Positions 1 through 9,815 of a stretch of DNA of 33,225 nucleotides are shown here, in pieces; the first letter of the stretch is position 1; every line of letters begins with the position of its first letter. Location of the stretch: contig CAJINV010000002.1 in the NCBI GenBank assembly GCA_905178155.1, forward strand, positions 1,571,738 to 1,604,962. Reading direction: 5' to 3'. The stretch comes from Amoebophrya sp. A120 (Eukaryota; Sar; Dinophyceae; Syndiniales; Amoebophryaceae). The position numbers and the translations under genes are program-made. The notes beneath the pieces are model-generated. The model ran no database searches. It was not told where the DNA came from and worked only from the letters and a program-made list of their open reading frames with translations.

Positions 1-560
1 AGCACGGGGAAAGCGGGAAGCACGGGGAAAACGGCAAGCCAGGGGAAAGCGGGAGGCACGGCGGAAGCGGGAAGCACGGCGGAAGCGGGAAGCACGGCAG
101 AAGCGGGAAGCAAGGCGGAAGCGGGAAGCACGGGGAAAGCGGGGGGCACGGGGGAAGCGGGAAGCACGGGGAAAGCGGGAAGCATAGGGAAGACGGGAAG
201 CACAGGGAAGGTGGGAAGCACAGGGAAAGCGGAAAGCACGGGGAAAGCGGGAAGCATAGGGAAGGCGGGTGGGAAGCATAGGGAAGGCGGGAAGCACGGG
301 GAAAGCGGGGAGCATGGGAAAGGCGGGAAGCACGAGAAAGGCGCGCGGGGGGCACGGGGAAGGCGGGAAGAACGGGGAAAGCGGGAAGAGCGGGGAAGGC
401 GGGAAGCATAGGGAAAGCGGGAAGCACGGGAAAAACGGGAAGCACGAGAAAGGCGGGAGGCACGGGGAAGGCGGGGAGAACGGGGAAAGCGGGAAGCACG
501 GGGAACCGGGAAGCACGGGAAACCGGAAAGCACGGGGATAACGGGATGGAAACACGGGCG
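1..560. repeat. 18-bp purine-rich minisatellite
   Basis: A tandem array with a unit close to AGCGGGAAGCACGGGGAA fills the first half kilobase. Units vary (CATAGGG, CAGGG, CACGAG variants), so the array is old or gene-converting. The plus strand is almost pure purine plus C. Reading frames through it are only repeat translations (Gly/Lys/Ser/His), and I see no gene. It probably continues beyond the left edge. Confidence 0.9.
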
Positions 561-597
561 GGGGGCGCAAAGAAGGCGGGGGGCGCGGGTAACTAAC

Positions 598-1452
598 TAA
601 CGCCGCCGGCGGCAAAGCCCCAGGCGAGCAGCTGCCCACCACCCTCCCCCGGCGCCCTCCCTCTGTTCGCGAAGGGAATGCCGCGCCCCCCCCGGCACCC
701 GGTTTGCAGGCGGGCAGCTGCCCACCACCCTCCCCCGGCGCCCTCCCTCCACTCACGTCACCTCACGAGGAGACTGGCAGAGGGCGCCACCGTCCGCCGC
801 CTCTGTCAGTCTTGGACGGTGCGCGCGAGGCTAGCAGGTGGGGGCGGAGCAGATTACTGCATGCGAGCTAACGCGGGGGGTGCCGCCTGTGTCCGGGGGT
901 GCTGGGGGAGGGTGGTGGGCCCCTGCGCCTGGGGGGCAATGAATGCCCCGCCCCGGCGCCCGTGCTGCCTTCATCCACGCGCGCGGCAGGGCCCCCCGCT
1001 CTGCGAGGCTGCGCGCGGGGGAAGGGCGCGGGGGGCACCAAGGCGCGCAGGGGCAACCGGGGCACAAAGGCAGGCGGCACGAACGGGCCACGCCGCAAAC
1101 GCGCGGGCATGGCGTCACGCGCCAACGCCTCGCATGGCGCGGACTGTTCCCCTGCTTCCTCCCCCCGTCCACTGGCGCCCGCCCGCTGCCGCGCTTTGCG
1201 TTGTTGCCTGGGCCTAAGGCTTGCCGCCACGCAAATGCACGCCCATGCGGGTGGGGTCCTAGCGCTCGCGCAGAGACTGGAACCACGGGCGCCATGGCGC
1301 TCCGCCTACGTTCTGGCAGCAAGAAGCGGCGCAGATGCCTGGCCCCGCCCTGCATCAAAAATTTTTTCCCTTGCCCACCCTCTGGCGTTTTTGTTTCCCC
1401 CCTGTCCACTCGTTCACCCTCCCACTACGCGACATAAGCTGCGGCCTTGTAA
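598..1452. repeat. GC-rich segment, copy 1 of a segmental duplication
   Basis: This GC-rich stretch has a closely related second copy at 3000-3828. Shared landmarks in the same order are the GCAGCTGCCCACCACC block (twice in each copy), GGGGGAGGGTGGTGGGCCCC, GCCATGGCGCTCCGCCT, and the end CCCACTACGCGACATAAG (CCCACTGCGCGACATAAG in the other copy). Several overlapping frames are open on both strands because of high GC; none looks like a gene. Confidence 0.75.
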
Positions 1453-1565
1453 CTCCTATTGCTGAGCTGCGCAAGTTAAAATTTTGCAACGGGAAAGAAA
1501 ATCGCCCGCGTCCAAAATTTTTTGGCAATTTTCAAACTTTTCAAAAGCTGTCGCGATTTGTGAAA

Positions 1566-1708
1566 TTGCCCAACGGGAAGCGGCCAACGGGAAGCGGCCA
1601 ACGGGAAACGGCCAACGGGAAACGGCCAACGGGAAACGGCCAACGGGAAACGGCCAACGGGAAGCGGCCAACGGGAAACGGCCAACGGGAAACGGCCAAC
1701 GGGAAACG
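1566..1708. repeat. 14-bp minisatellite (GCCAACGGGAAACG)n
   Basis: About ten tandem units of GCCAACGGGAAACG, with GAAGCG variants. It passes directly into the next array at 1709. Confidence 0.9.
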
Positions 1709-1985
1709 AGTCGAAATATTTTGGAAGTCGAAATATTTCGCAGCTCCAAATATTTTGCGGCTTCAAATATTTTGCGGCTTCAAATATTTTGCGGCTTCCA
1801 ATATTTTGCAGCTCGGAATATTTTGCAGCTTGAAATATTTTGCCGCTCGAAATATTTTGCCGCTCGAAATATTTTTCCGCTCGGAATATTTTGCGGCTCG
1901 AAATATTTTGCGGCTCGAAATATTTTGCGGCTCGAAATATTTTGCAGCTCCAAAATATTTTGCAACGCAAAATATTTTGCGGGGT
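1709..1985. repeat. 17-bp minisatellite (AAATATTTTGCGGCTCG)n
   Basis: About sixteen units of a 17-bp repeat containing the self-complementary core AAATATTT. Frames are open on both strands, giving Lys-Tyr-Phe-Ala type repeats, but these are by-products of the array. Confidence 0.9.
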
Positions 1986-2149
1986 CCCTCGGATCTGCGC
2001 GATCGCGTGGCGATTCCTTACTGAAATCCCTAAGGAAAAAAACGCCAGCTGATCGCGCGTCCGAGGAGAGCACCGCGATCAGGCAGCCGTCCGAAGACCG
2101 AAGGCGGCGATCGCATCCCTGCAAGCTGTACATGGGTTGTCGCCTGTCC

Positions 2150-2645
2150 TACTGAGAAATCTTTCCCCTGGGTAGCCAGAATTGCTGTGCTAAACACAGC
2201 AACTCGGGGAAAGCAAGCAAGCTTCTCCCTCCCCATACCCGTGCCGCCCCTCTGTGCCAAAATCCCCTCACTATCGTGATACTCTCCCAGTACCCTACTG
2301 GGAAATCTTTCCCCTGGGTAGCCAGAATTGCTGTGCTAAACACAGCAACTCGGGGAAAACGAACAAAATTCTGCCTCCCCTTACCCGTACCTTCCCACTA
2401 TGCCAATACCCCCTTATTACCCTTCAACACCCTACTGGAAAATCTTTCCCCTGGGTAGCCAGAATTGCTGTGCTAAACACAGCAACTCGGGGAAAACAAA
2501 CAAAATTCTTCACTCCCTTACCCGTGCCGTCTCACTATGCCTATATCCCCTCAATATCCTGATACCCTCCCAGCGCCTTACATATTGGCAAATCTTTCCC
2601 CTGGGTAGCCAGAATTGCTGTGCTAAACACAGCAACTCGGGCAAA
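2150..2645. repeat. Four ~145-bp tandem units with a perfect hairpin
   Basis: Units start at about 2161, 2307, 2444 and 2594 (spacing 146, 137, 150). Each contains CTTTCCCCTGGGTAGCCAG followed by the inverted repeat TTGCTGTG-CTAAA-CACAGCAA. The hairpin core is almost unchanged between units, while the linkers diverge. Confidence 0.85.
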
Positions 2646-2769
2646 AAAGCGAAAGGCCCCGAAATCCCTGCTGGAAATGCCCTTGGTCATCTCCACCCGA
2701 AATTCCGCCTGGATATGCCTTGGGGGGTCTTGCTTCGCCTGAAATTGCAGCAACACCCGCGCCGCAGAT

Positions 2770-2990
2770 GCCTTCTCAAAGTGTTTCCAGCTGGATTTCC
2801 AGATAGAAATGGAGCAGGCCTCTTCAGCTGGAAATCCAGCTGGAAACACTTTGAGCAGGCCAGGTGGGAAATGCGTTGAAAAGGCGTCTGCAGCTGCGTC
2901 TCCAGGTGGAAATGCGCTGCGGATGCCTTTTCCAAATGTTTCCAGCTGGATTTCCAGCTGGAAATGCACTGAAAAGGCGTCTGCCGCCGT
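2770..2990. repeat. Palindromic TTTCCAGCTGGAAA repeats
   Basis: The palindrome TTTCCAGCTGGAAA and half-sites recur around 2786-2986, interleaved with blocks such as GAAAAGGCGTCTGC. No gene is supported here. Confidence 0.7.
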
Positions 2991-2999
2991 CTGGGGAAC

Positions 3000-3828
3000 G
3001 CCACCGGCGGCCAAGCACCAGGCGAGCAGCTGCCAGCCCACCACCCTCCCCCGGCGCCCTCCCTCTGTTCGCGAAGGGAAAGTCGCGCCCCAGCGCCAGG
3101 CTTGCAGGCGAGCAGCTGCCCACCACCCTTCCCCGGCGCCCTCCGACCGTCTGTTCACGAAGAGGCCGGCAGTGGGCGCCACCATCCGCCGCCTCTGTCT
3201 TGGGGGGTGCGCGCGAGGGAGGCAGGCGGGGGCGCAACAGATTGCACGCGGGCTAGCACGGGGGGCGCCGTTGTTGTCCGGGGGTGCTGGGGGAGGGTGG
3301 TGGGCCCCTGCGCCTGGAGGGCAATAAGCGCCCCGCCCCGGCGCCCGTCCTCCATCCACGCGCACGGCAGGGGCCCCAGCGCGCCCCGTCTCTGCGAGGC
3401 TTCGCGCGGGAGAAGGGCGGGGGGGGCACCAAGGCGCACAGGGGCGGGGCACACAGGCAGGCGGCACGGACGGGTCACGCCGCAAACGCGCGGGCGGGGC
3501 GTCACGCGCCAGCGCCTTGCATGGCGCGGCCTCCCTGTTCCGTCCCCCGTCCATTGGCGGCCGCCCGCTGCCGCGCTTTGCGTTGTTGCTTGGGCCTAAG
3601 GCTTGCCGCCACGCAAACGCGCGCCCAGAGCGTGAGGGCACGGCGACAGGAACCACGGGCGCCATGGCGCTCCGCCTTCGTTCTTTCAGCAAGTAAGAAG
3701 AGGCGCAGATGCCTGGCCCCGCCCTGCATCAAAAAATTTTTCCCTTGCCCCTCTGGCGTTTTTCTTTCCCCCCCGTCCACTCGTTCACCCTCCCACTGCG
3801 CGACATAAGTCGCGGCCTTGTAGTAGTT
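3000..3828. repeat. GC-rich segment, copy 2 of a segmental duplication
   Basis: Second copy of the segment at 598-1452, sharing the same landmarks in the same orientation with substitutions and small indels. The copies flank the minisatellites and hairpin array at 1566-2990, so the whole 598-3828 block may be a complex repeat. No credible coding sequence was seen. Confidence 0.75.
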
Positions 3829-3890
3829 TAACGAACAAATCTGGTCTACTTCTCTTTATATTTTACCACCTGACTTCTCGCCTCCCGCGC

Positions 3891-3957
3891 TGCACAATGT
3901 TGACGGAACACGACATCATCAAGCCACACTGCACAATGTTGACGGAACACGACATCG
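3891..3957 (+). repeat. 39-bp direct repeat, two copies
   Basis: CTGCACAATGTTGACGGAAC plus the following ACGACATC occurs at about 3891 and again 39 bp later at 3930. The surrounding 3830-4330 is AT-rich and I see no supported gene in it. GGGGACGATAATTTAT also occurs twice, at about 4163 and 4201. Confidence 0.75.
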
Positions 3958-4317
3958 ACGAACTTGATGTCGTACATGGAACGGCGGTACATAAGCGCAC
4001 CGCCAGGTCCACGAAAAACCGTTTTTTTTTCTCCTTTTGGGATGGGGTTTATATTAAAAATAATAATAATTTGCTTCGTACGGGGTTGAAATAAGTATAA
4101 GTAGATGTGAGGCGTCTTTCCTGGGTTTAATATCCTTTGACAGTTGACAAAAAAAGGGACAGCGGGGACGATAATTTATCCTTTTCCCTTTTGAGTTCTT
4201 GGGGACGATAATTTATTATCGTATGGGGGTTTATTTTTCCGGGTGGAACAAGTATTACTTTAGTGGGGAGATCATACTTACTTTTTGGGTTAAAAATACT
4301 TCTGAAGAAAGTCCATT

Positions 4318-4756
4318 TCAGTTTGTGGCTAGGGTTAAAACGCTGTTAGGGTTACCAACAGGGTATTACAATGAAAAATGCCCCCTCCCCATATCGGAAA
4401 CGAAATTTGTGATGCTGTATTTGAGTACACAAATCGGCTTGTATTGCTAGAAGGCCAAGAGCCGCAGTTGTGGCCTGAATTGCAGGCAATTTGTCATGCT
4501 GTTTCCCACTTCCAGTTGCCTCGTGTCAAGCTGGAGACGCACTACTTTCCCACGCTAGGTAGCACTACAGTCCGCATCTTCTGCCTTCCAGCATCACAAA
4601 GCTGATTTGTGACCACAAATCTGCATCACAGATTTCCGTTTTGATATGGGGAGGGGGGATTTTTGTTCTTGATACAGGGGACGCTTTACCATATTTGACG
4701 CCACATCTTCGGATAGTATGAAGATGCCGAGCAACAACGAGTGCTGCTCTCAACAT
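4318..4756 (-). CDS. Possible very short gene with a presequence-like N terminus, split by an introner
   Basis: With the introner at 4364-4674 removed, a minus-strand frame runs from ATG at 4756 to TGA at 4318, about 40 codons. The first 25 residues (MLRAALVVARHLHTIRR...) contain many Arg and no acidic residue, which resembles a mitochondrial targeting peptide. The frame then stops soon after the intron, so either the gene is tiny, there is a further intron I cannot place, or the frame is chance. A competing plus-strand frame starts at the ATG near 4222 and also stays open through the same excision, ending shortly after 4679. The introner is solid; the gene around it is not. Confidence 0.25.
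4364..4674. mobile_element. Introner, family D with an E-like left end
   Basis: 311-bp element between exact 5-bp duplications CAGGG (4359-4363 and 4675-4679). The left end TATTACAATGAAAAATGCC matches the family E end at 28093, while the right end CCCCTCCCCATAT (complement) is family D. The interior is closely similar, in the same orientation, to the D element at 25290-25604 (shared AGAAGGCCAAGAGCCGCAG). Confidence 0.85.
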
Positions 4757-4824
4757 CTCACAAGGAACTCAAGAAAAAAAACGAGGTTTTGGTTTTCTAG
4801 ATGAAACAATTGCGATTGCCGGTC

Positions 4825-4946
4825 GTTCTTGCAGATTAAGTATTGTACAGGGCTGAATCCTTGGGAAAATCGTGGGTGGTGACTTCGTTCTTGCAGGTTA
4901 AGTATTGTACAGGGTTGAATCTCTGAGAAAATCGTGGGTGGTGGTT
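4825..4946. repeat. 62-bp direct repeat, two copies
   Basis: Two adjacent copies begin at GTTCTTGCAG (4825 and 4887) and share AAGTATTGTACAGGG and AAAATCGTGGGTGGTG. The remaining stretch to 5524 is AT-rich and I see nothing recognisable in it. Confidence 0.8.
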
Positions 4947-5524
4947 CGCGGTAGGTGCGGTTGCTTTTTTTGCGGAAAAAATGTGTAAGAGCTTTTGAAA
5001 AACGAAACTGAGTGTTTGTATGCAATGTGCAAACTTGTTCTGACAAATCTCGGAGTAGTTCTTATGCGAAATGATGATGAAGAATGCTACATGGTAAAAA
5101 ACTGGTGACTTACTTCTTTCAAAAATTTTACGTACGATTTGTTCAGATAAAAATTCATAGTTTTGAAAAAGATTTTGTTATGCTTCGAGAGATTGATATG
5201 AGCTGATCTGCTGAAAGACCAACTTTGTGGCGTTTACGACAATCCTACTACACATCTCCTTGGTATTACATCTCTCTTTTGCTCTACAACCACTGGTGTA
5301 TTTGCTCTACAACGTAGTCGCGTGCCAGGTCGCGAACAGATGCAAGCCCGCGTCTGTCTATCGAGGGTTGGGGTAAGAGGCAACGCCAATCACCACCTAA
5401 TTCTGTCCGTCCGTCCTTTGCATCTCATAAAAGTCGAAACGCAGATCCTGGCTACTAGACATTTGTTGAAAATTCAGAAGATTTTCCATCGGTCGTGGGT
5501 CGTTTTTGAGTTTATTACCTAACC

Positions 5525-6451
5525 TCAAGGCTGGGCTCGATCTAGAGTTTCGCCCTCTCTTCTACCGACGACAACCACCAGTTCCACCTCCAACTCCAGT
5601 TCCACCTCCAACTCCAGTTCCACCTCCAACTCCAGTTCCACCTCCAACTCCAGTTCCACCTCCAACTCCAGTTCCACCTCCAACTCCAGTTCCACCTCCA
5701 ACTCCAGTTCCACCTCCAACTCCAGTTCCACCTCCAACTCCAGTTCCACTTCCAATTGCGCCGACTCCTCGTCTTCGTGCTGAAGACCCCCCACCGCCCC
5801 CGGACCCGGCATTCGACGCGGGAGTCTCAGCGTCCCAGCCGTGCAAGCCTGCAGAACGTTCGTCACACTATCGCAAGGGATAAAAAGCGTCTGCTCTTCA
5901 TCAGGATCATCTTGTAATGCGAAGGACAACATTTTATTTTCATTCCTTGAGACAGTTTTTTCTTGTCATGCTCGAGTTGCCAAGAAGGCGAACTTGTATC
6001 TTCACAGGTTTTGGCTGTCAAGCCGTGCAGCTCCTGAATCTGCAAAGAAGTTCTGAGCCTGAGTAGACCACAACTTTTTCTCGCGATACACACACGTAGG
6101 ACTGCAGAATCACTTCTCCGCCCCCGCCAGTGAACATATCCAGCCTCGGCTGCCATAGGACACGCAGGAGGTCGCCTCGGCTGCCGCTCCAATACCCGTG
6201 CGCGAGGGACTTCGTATCACCTTTTTCCCATGTCTCCACATGTGCTGGGTATTCACTCGAGTCTGACAGTTTCCCATCGGGGTCGTACGCGTCACAGCTC
6301 ATCTCAAACTCAACATCATCTCGGTCGTCGGCGTCCCATCCCAGTTCCGTTTTCCAGTACGAGTAGTCCGCTTTGACATTGGTTTCACCCTTGTCGATAA
6401 GAATCACGCCGTCAGACGTTATCGGGTCTTTGTCGTGTCCGCCCCACCCTG
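5525..6451 (-). CDS. 3' part of an unrecognised gene with an acidic Leu-Glu-Val-Glu repeat tail
   Basis: Two minus-strand exons, 6059-6451 and 5525-5910, join in frame across a GC-AG intron (5911-6058) to give 258 residues ending at the TGA at 5525. The upstream part (starting GWGGHDKDPITSDG..., then WKTELGWDADDRDD) has mixed, globular-looking composition with many Asp, Trp and Tyr. The second exon continues YS|DDPDEEQTLFIPCDSV and then about 60 residues of the hexapeptide LEVELE, encoded by 18-bp units at 5577-5757. It ends with a short basic tail. I recognise no family. The 5' end is missing: at 6452 the frame meets what looks like the left end of a family A introner, and I could not find the matching end or the upstream exon beyond the pyrimidine arrays. 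The in-frame junction and the contrast between structured sequence and the flanking arrays support coding. Confidence 0.6.
5577..5757 (-). repeat. 18-bp coding minisatellite (LEVELE)n
   Basis: About nine and a half units of CCACCTCCAACTCCAGTT on the plus strand. On the minus strand in the gene's frame this reads LEVELE. The plus strand gives VPPPTP and another minus frame gives GGGTGV, all open, so the array could encode three different low-complexity proteins. The exon junction at 5910/6059 selects the acidic frame. Confidence 0.85.
5911..6058 (-). other. GC-AG intron
   Basis: 148-bp intron, CTACTCAG|GC ... TTACAAG|AT on the minus strand. It joins TAC TCA G to AT GAT CCT in phase 1. No flanking duplication or terminal inverted repeat is visible. 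It contains two copies of the introner motif: TTGTAATGC at about 5913 and TTGTCATGC at about 5964. Confidence 0.6.
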
Positions 6452-6530
6452 TATGCCTTGCAAATATCGATCTGGGTCTGGAAAGTTTTACTAATATCAA
6501 GTTAATCCATGGCCGGGGAAAAAATGAGCC
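6452..6530. mobile_element. Left end of a probable family A introner
   Basis: TATGCCTTGCAAATAT, then CTGGGTCTGGAAAG, matches the family A terminus apart from a short insertion. The flank CCCTG (6447-6451) would be the duplication. No right terminus is found before the pyrimidine arrays, so the element is either very long (carrying the arrays) or broken. The end coordinate is arbitrary. Confidence 0.45.
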
Positions 6531-6537
6531 GAATGGA

Positions 6538-6985
6538 GCAACGCAAAACCGAAAACCGAGAACCGGAAGTCTCGGTCTCTCTTTTCTCGGTTTCTCTTTT
6601 GCCCGTTTTTCTTTTCTTTGTTTCTCTTTTGTCTTTTCGGCTTCTCTTTTTTGTTTTCTCTCGCCGGTTTCTCTTTTCTTTTCCCACATCGGAAATCGGG
6701 ATCCGGAAACCGGGAATCCAGAATCTCGGTTTGCCTTTTCTCCTCGGTTTCTCTTTTGTCTGTTTTTCTTTTCTTTGTTTCTCTTTTCTCTTTTCTTGGA
6801 AACCGGGAATCGGAAACCGAGAATCGGAAACCGGGAATCGGAAATCGAGAACCGGGAATCCAGAGTCTCGGTTTGTCTTTTCTCGGTTTGGGTTTCTTTC
6901 TCTTTTTTCTGTTTTTCTTTTCTTTGTTTCTCTTTTCTCTTCTCGCTTCTCTTTTCTCGGAAACCGGGAATCGGATGTGAAGAGG
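6538..6985. repeat. Interleaved CTCTTTTCTCGGTTT and AAACCGGGAATCGG arrays, block 1
   Basis: Pyrimidine units (TTTCTCTTTTCTCGG) alternate with runs of the complementary purine unit (GAAACCGAGAATCGG), so the block is rich in inverted repeats and could fold into long stems. Long open frames exist on both strands purely because of the repeat. Between this block and the next (6990-7330) the DNA is non-repetitive; I recognise nothing there. Confidence 0.85.
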
Positions 6986-7334
6986 ACACGCTGTTCGCGC
7001 CTCTTCATTGCGAGAGTGGGACATGGAGGAGTGTTTAGGAGCGTGCTGAGTAGCGACAAGAGCCGCAATGCCAAAGAGCATGGCGGAATGGCTGCAAAAG
7101 ACAACACATCTTTGACGCGCGTCTAGATTTAAACTAGGACTTTAGCCCCGCGGCGCCAGCCGCACGCGGGGAACAGTAAATGCAAAAATGACAAACATCT
7201 GCACACAACATGGGAAGGAATTATGCAAAGACGAGCAGAGCGCAGTGGCGCCAAAGCGCGCCGGCAGAAGCGTGCTCCCTGTTCTCTCCTTCTCGCAAAC
7301 TTTGATACGACAGTAACACAGATCCCTTCGTATC

Positions 7335-8620
7335 ACAATCGGAGACCGAGAATCGGAAACCGGAAATCCAGAGCCTCGGTCTGTCTTTTCTCGGTTGCTC
7401 TTTTGTCTGATGTTTTTCTTTTCTTTGTTTCTCTTTTCTCTTCTCGGTTTCTCTTTTCTCGGAAACCGAGAATCGGACGCCGGGAATCGGAAACCGGGAA
7501 TCGGAAACCGGGAATCGGAAACCGAGAAGCGCAAACCGAGAATCGGGATTCTCGGTTTCTCTTTTCCCGGTTTCCCTTTTCTCTGTTTCTCTTTTCTCGG
7601 TTACATACCTTTTTCTGTTCTCGGCGTTTCTTTTCTTTTCCCGGCCTTTCTTTTCTTTTCTTGGTTTCTCTTTTCTTTTTTCGGCTTTCTTTTTCGTTTT
7701 CTTTTTTCTCGGTTTCCCTTTTCCCGGTGATTCTTTTCCCGGTTTCTCTTTTTTCGGTCTCTCTTTTCTCGGTCTGCCCTTTCTTTTGTTTCTCGGCCCC
7801 TGTGGCCTTTTCCCGACTTCTGTTTCCCTTTCTCGGCTTCTCTTTTCCCGGTTTCTCTTTTTCCGGTTTCCCTTTTCCCGGTTTCTTTTTTCCCGGTTTC
7901 TCTTTTCCCGGTCTCCCTCTTCTCGGTTTCTCCTTTCATTCCCGGCTTCTCTTTTCCCGGCGTCTCTTTTTCCGGCTTCCCTTTTCTCGGTTTCTTTTTT
8001 CCCGGCTTCCCTTTTCCCGGTTTCTCTTTTCCCGGTTTCTCTTTTTCCGGTTTCCCTTTTCTCGGGCGGCTTCTCATTTCCCGGCCTCTCTTTTACCGGA
8101 TTCTCTTTCTCCGGCTTCCCTTTTCTCGGTTTCTCTTTTCCCGGCTTCTCTTTCCCTTTTCCCGGTTTCCCTTTTTTCCCGGTTTTCCTTTTTTCCCGGT
8201 TCCCTTTTTTCCCGGTTTCCCTTTTTTCCCGGTTTCCCTTTTTTCTCAGTTTCCCTTTTTTTCCGGTTTCCCTTTTTTCCCGGTTTCCCTTTTTTTCCGG
8301 CCCCCCTTATTTTCCGGTCTTTCTTTTTTCCCGGTTTCCTCTCTTTCCCCGGTTTCCCCTTTTTCCCCGGTTTTCCCTTTTTTCCCGGTTTCCCTTTTAC
8401 CCCGGTCCCCCCTTTTTCCCGGTCCCCCCTTTTCCCCGGTTTCCCTTTTCCCGGGTTCCCTTTTTTCCCGGTTTCCCTTTTTTCCCGGTTTCCTCTCCCA
8501 CGCCTGTCTCCCTTTCTCCTCTTGACTTCTCCCAGCTCCCCTTCATACCTCAGACGGCGCTTTTTCCCGGCCGTCGGCCTTTTTCTTCCGGGCCTGCCCT
8601 TTTCTCGGTGCCCCCGGGAT
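7335..8620. repeat. Polypyrimidine array (TTTCTCTTTTCCCGG)n, block 2
   Basis: Over a kilobase of C/T-rich sequence, with GG about every 13-17 bases, begins with a short purine block at 7340-7550. The unit drifts from TCTTTTCTCGGTTTC to CCTTTTTTCCCGGTTTC. An open frame of several hundred codons crosses it on the plus strand (Phe/Ser/Leu/Arg repeats); I treat that as an artefact. 8640-8890 is single-copy DNA with no gene seen. Confidence 0.9.
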
Positions 8621-8904
8621 CATCACGCACCCCTTTGGTCAGCACACTGAGCGATGCGCTTTCACGCTCACAGGCCAGGAGTTTACCAGGCGGGCCTCCA
8701 TCTCCCGGGCCCTTTGAGACCTATGGACCGTGGGCCGGGGTGGTGTGGCCTCTTTTTGCTCGGCTGTGCGCGCCCTTGCTTTCTCGGACTCAATTCCTTT
8801 GCGTTGCTCCTCGTTGCTCAATGAATTGTGGCGACATGACCTGCCAACTTGTATATAGATGCGGGAAAGGTGGAAAATGCCTGAAAGCACTGAAACCGTG
8901 AAGC

Positions 8905-9088
8905 ACCCAAATCACCCCCCGCGCACCCTTATGCGAAACCACTCTAAGGAAACCCCTATGCGAAACCACTCCGGGGATACCCTTACCCGAAACCACTGCA
9001 GGGACACCCTTACCCGAAACCACTCGAGCGACACCCTTACCCAAAACCACTCCCGGCGCACCCTTACCCGAAACCACTCCAGGGCTTC
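8905..9088. repeat. 27-bp minisatellite
   Basis: About seven units of a 27-bp repeat containing CCCTTACCCGAAACCACT, with CCTATGCGAAACCACT variants. It passes into C/T-rich low-complexity sequence. Confidence 0.85.
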
Positions 9089-9710
9089 CCGGTTTCCCGG
9101 CTCCCCGGTTGGTTCCCCGGCTTCCCGGTCTCCGGGTCTCCCAGCCTCCCGCACTCCCAGTCTCCCTGCCTCCCCACCTCCCAGTCCGTAGCTTCCTAGC
9201 CTGCCAGCCTGCCAGCCCAGTCTCCCAGTCCTTAGCCTGCCAGCACCCCACCTTCCCAGCCTTCCCGGCTTCCGGTCTCTTAGTGTCCCGGCTGACTTTC
9301 CCCACCCGTCTGACTTTCCTCAACCTTCCCCGACTTCCCAGTCTTTTCAGCTACCCACCCCCATTTGTCCCCGCGGTCCTTTCCGGCTTCCCAGTCGTCC
9401 CAGTCTTTCCAGCTGTCTCAGCATTTTCAAGCTTTGCAGCTTTTCAATCTGTTTCCCCGCTTTCCCGGGTTTCCAGCCTTCCCGGCTTTTCCAGTTTTCT
9501 CAGCCTTTCGCATGGACTTAGCCTTTTCAGTTTTTCAGTCCTCTCAGCCGCCGCAGCCTTACCGGCTTCCCTAGCCCTCCCAACTCTCGCAGTCTGTGCA
9601 GACTTTCCCGCCTTTTTCGTCTTTCCACTCTTTCCCGTCTCCCCATTGTCCCGAGGGTGCGGCCTCCCTGCCTCCCGGTGTTCCGCCGCTTTCCCCGTCG
9701 CTTCTGCGTG
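9089..9710. repeat. Low-complexity C/T-rich sequence
   Basis: Degenerate CCCAGTCTCCCAGCC / TTCCCGG units with no fixed period. No gene is supported. Confidence 0.7.
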
Positions 9711-9716
9711 GCTTTC

Positions 9717-9815
9717 AAACTGTTCGCAGATAGAGAAACAGGCCCCGCAGCAGACACAAGAAAACACGAAAGAAAACGGCCGCTGGAATCTGTTCGCACA
9801 TAGAGAAGGAGGCGG
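9717..9815. repeat. Outlying copy of the CTGTTCGCACATAGAGAA repeat
   Basis: Two CTGTTCGCA units 69 bp apart (9720, 9789), with AGAGAA and GGAGGCGGCGC as in the large array at 10737-11665. The small gene at 10280 lies between this copy and the array. 9820-10260 shows no other repeat. Confidence 0.75.

Noticed and set aside
678-1465. Overlapping frames of 120-190 codons on both strands in the GC-rich block, and the same in 2824-3808
   Set aside because: High GC makes stops rare; frames overlap in all phases and the segments are duplicated repeats.
4318-4352. Telomere-like GCTAGGGTTAAAACGCTGTTAGGGTTACC
   Set aside because: Only two isolated TAGGGTT units, not a tandem array.
5506-5883. Proline-rich plus-strand protein (VPPPTP repeat)
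   Set aside because: The minus strand has an in-frame GC-AG junction to a protein-like exon, so the acidic frame is preferred.
7223-8650. Plus-strand open frame of over 400 codons, Phe/Ser/Leu-rich
   Set aside because: It follows the polypyrimidine array exactly; its composition is only the repeat translated, and other frames are open too.
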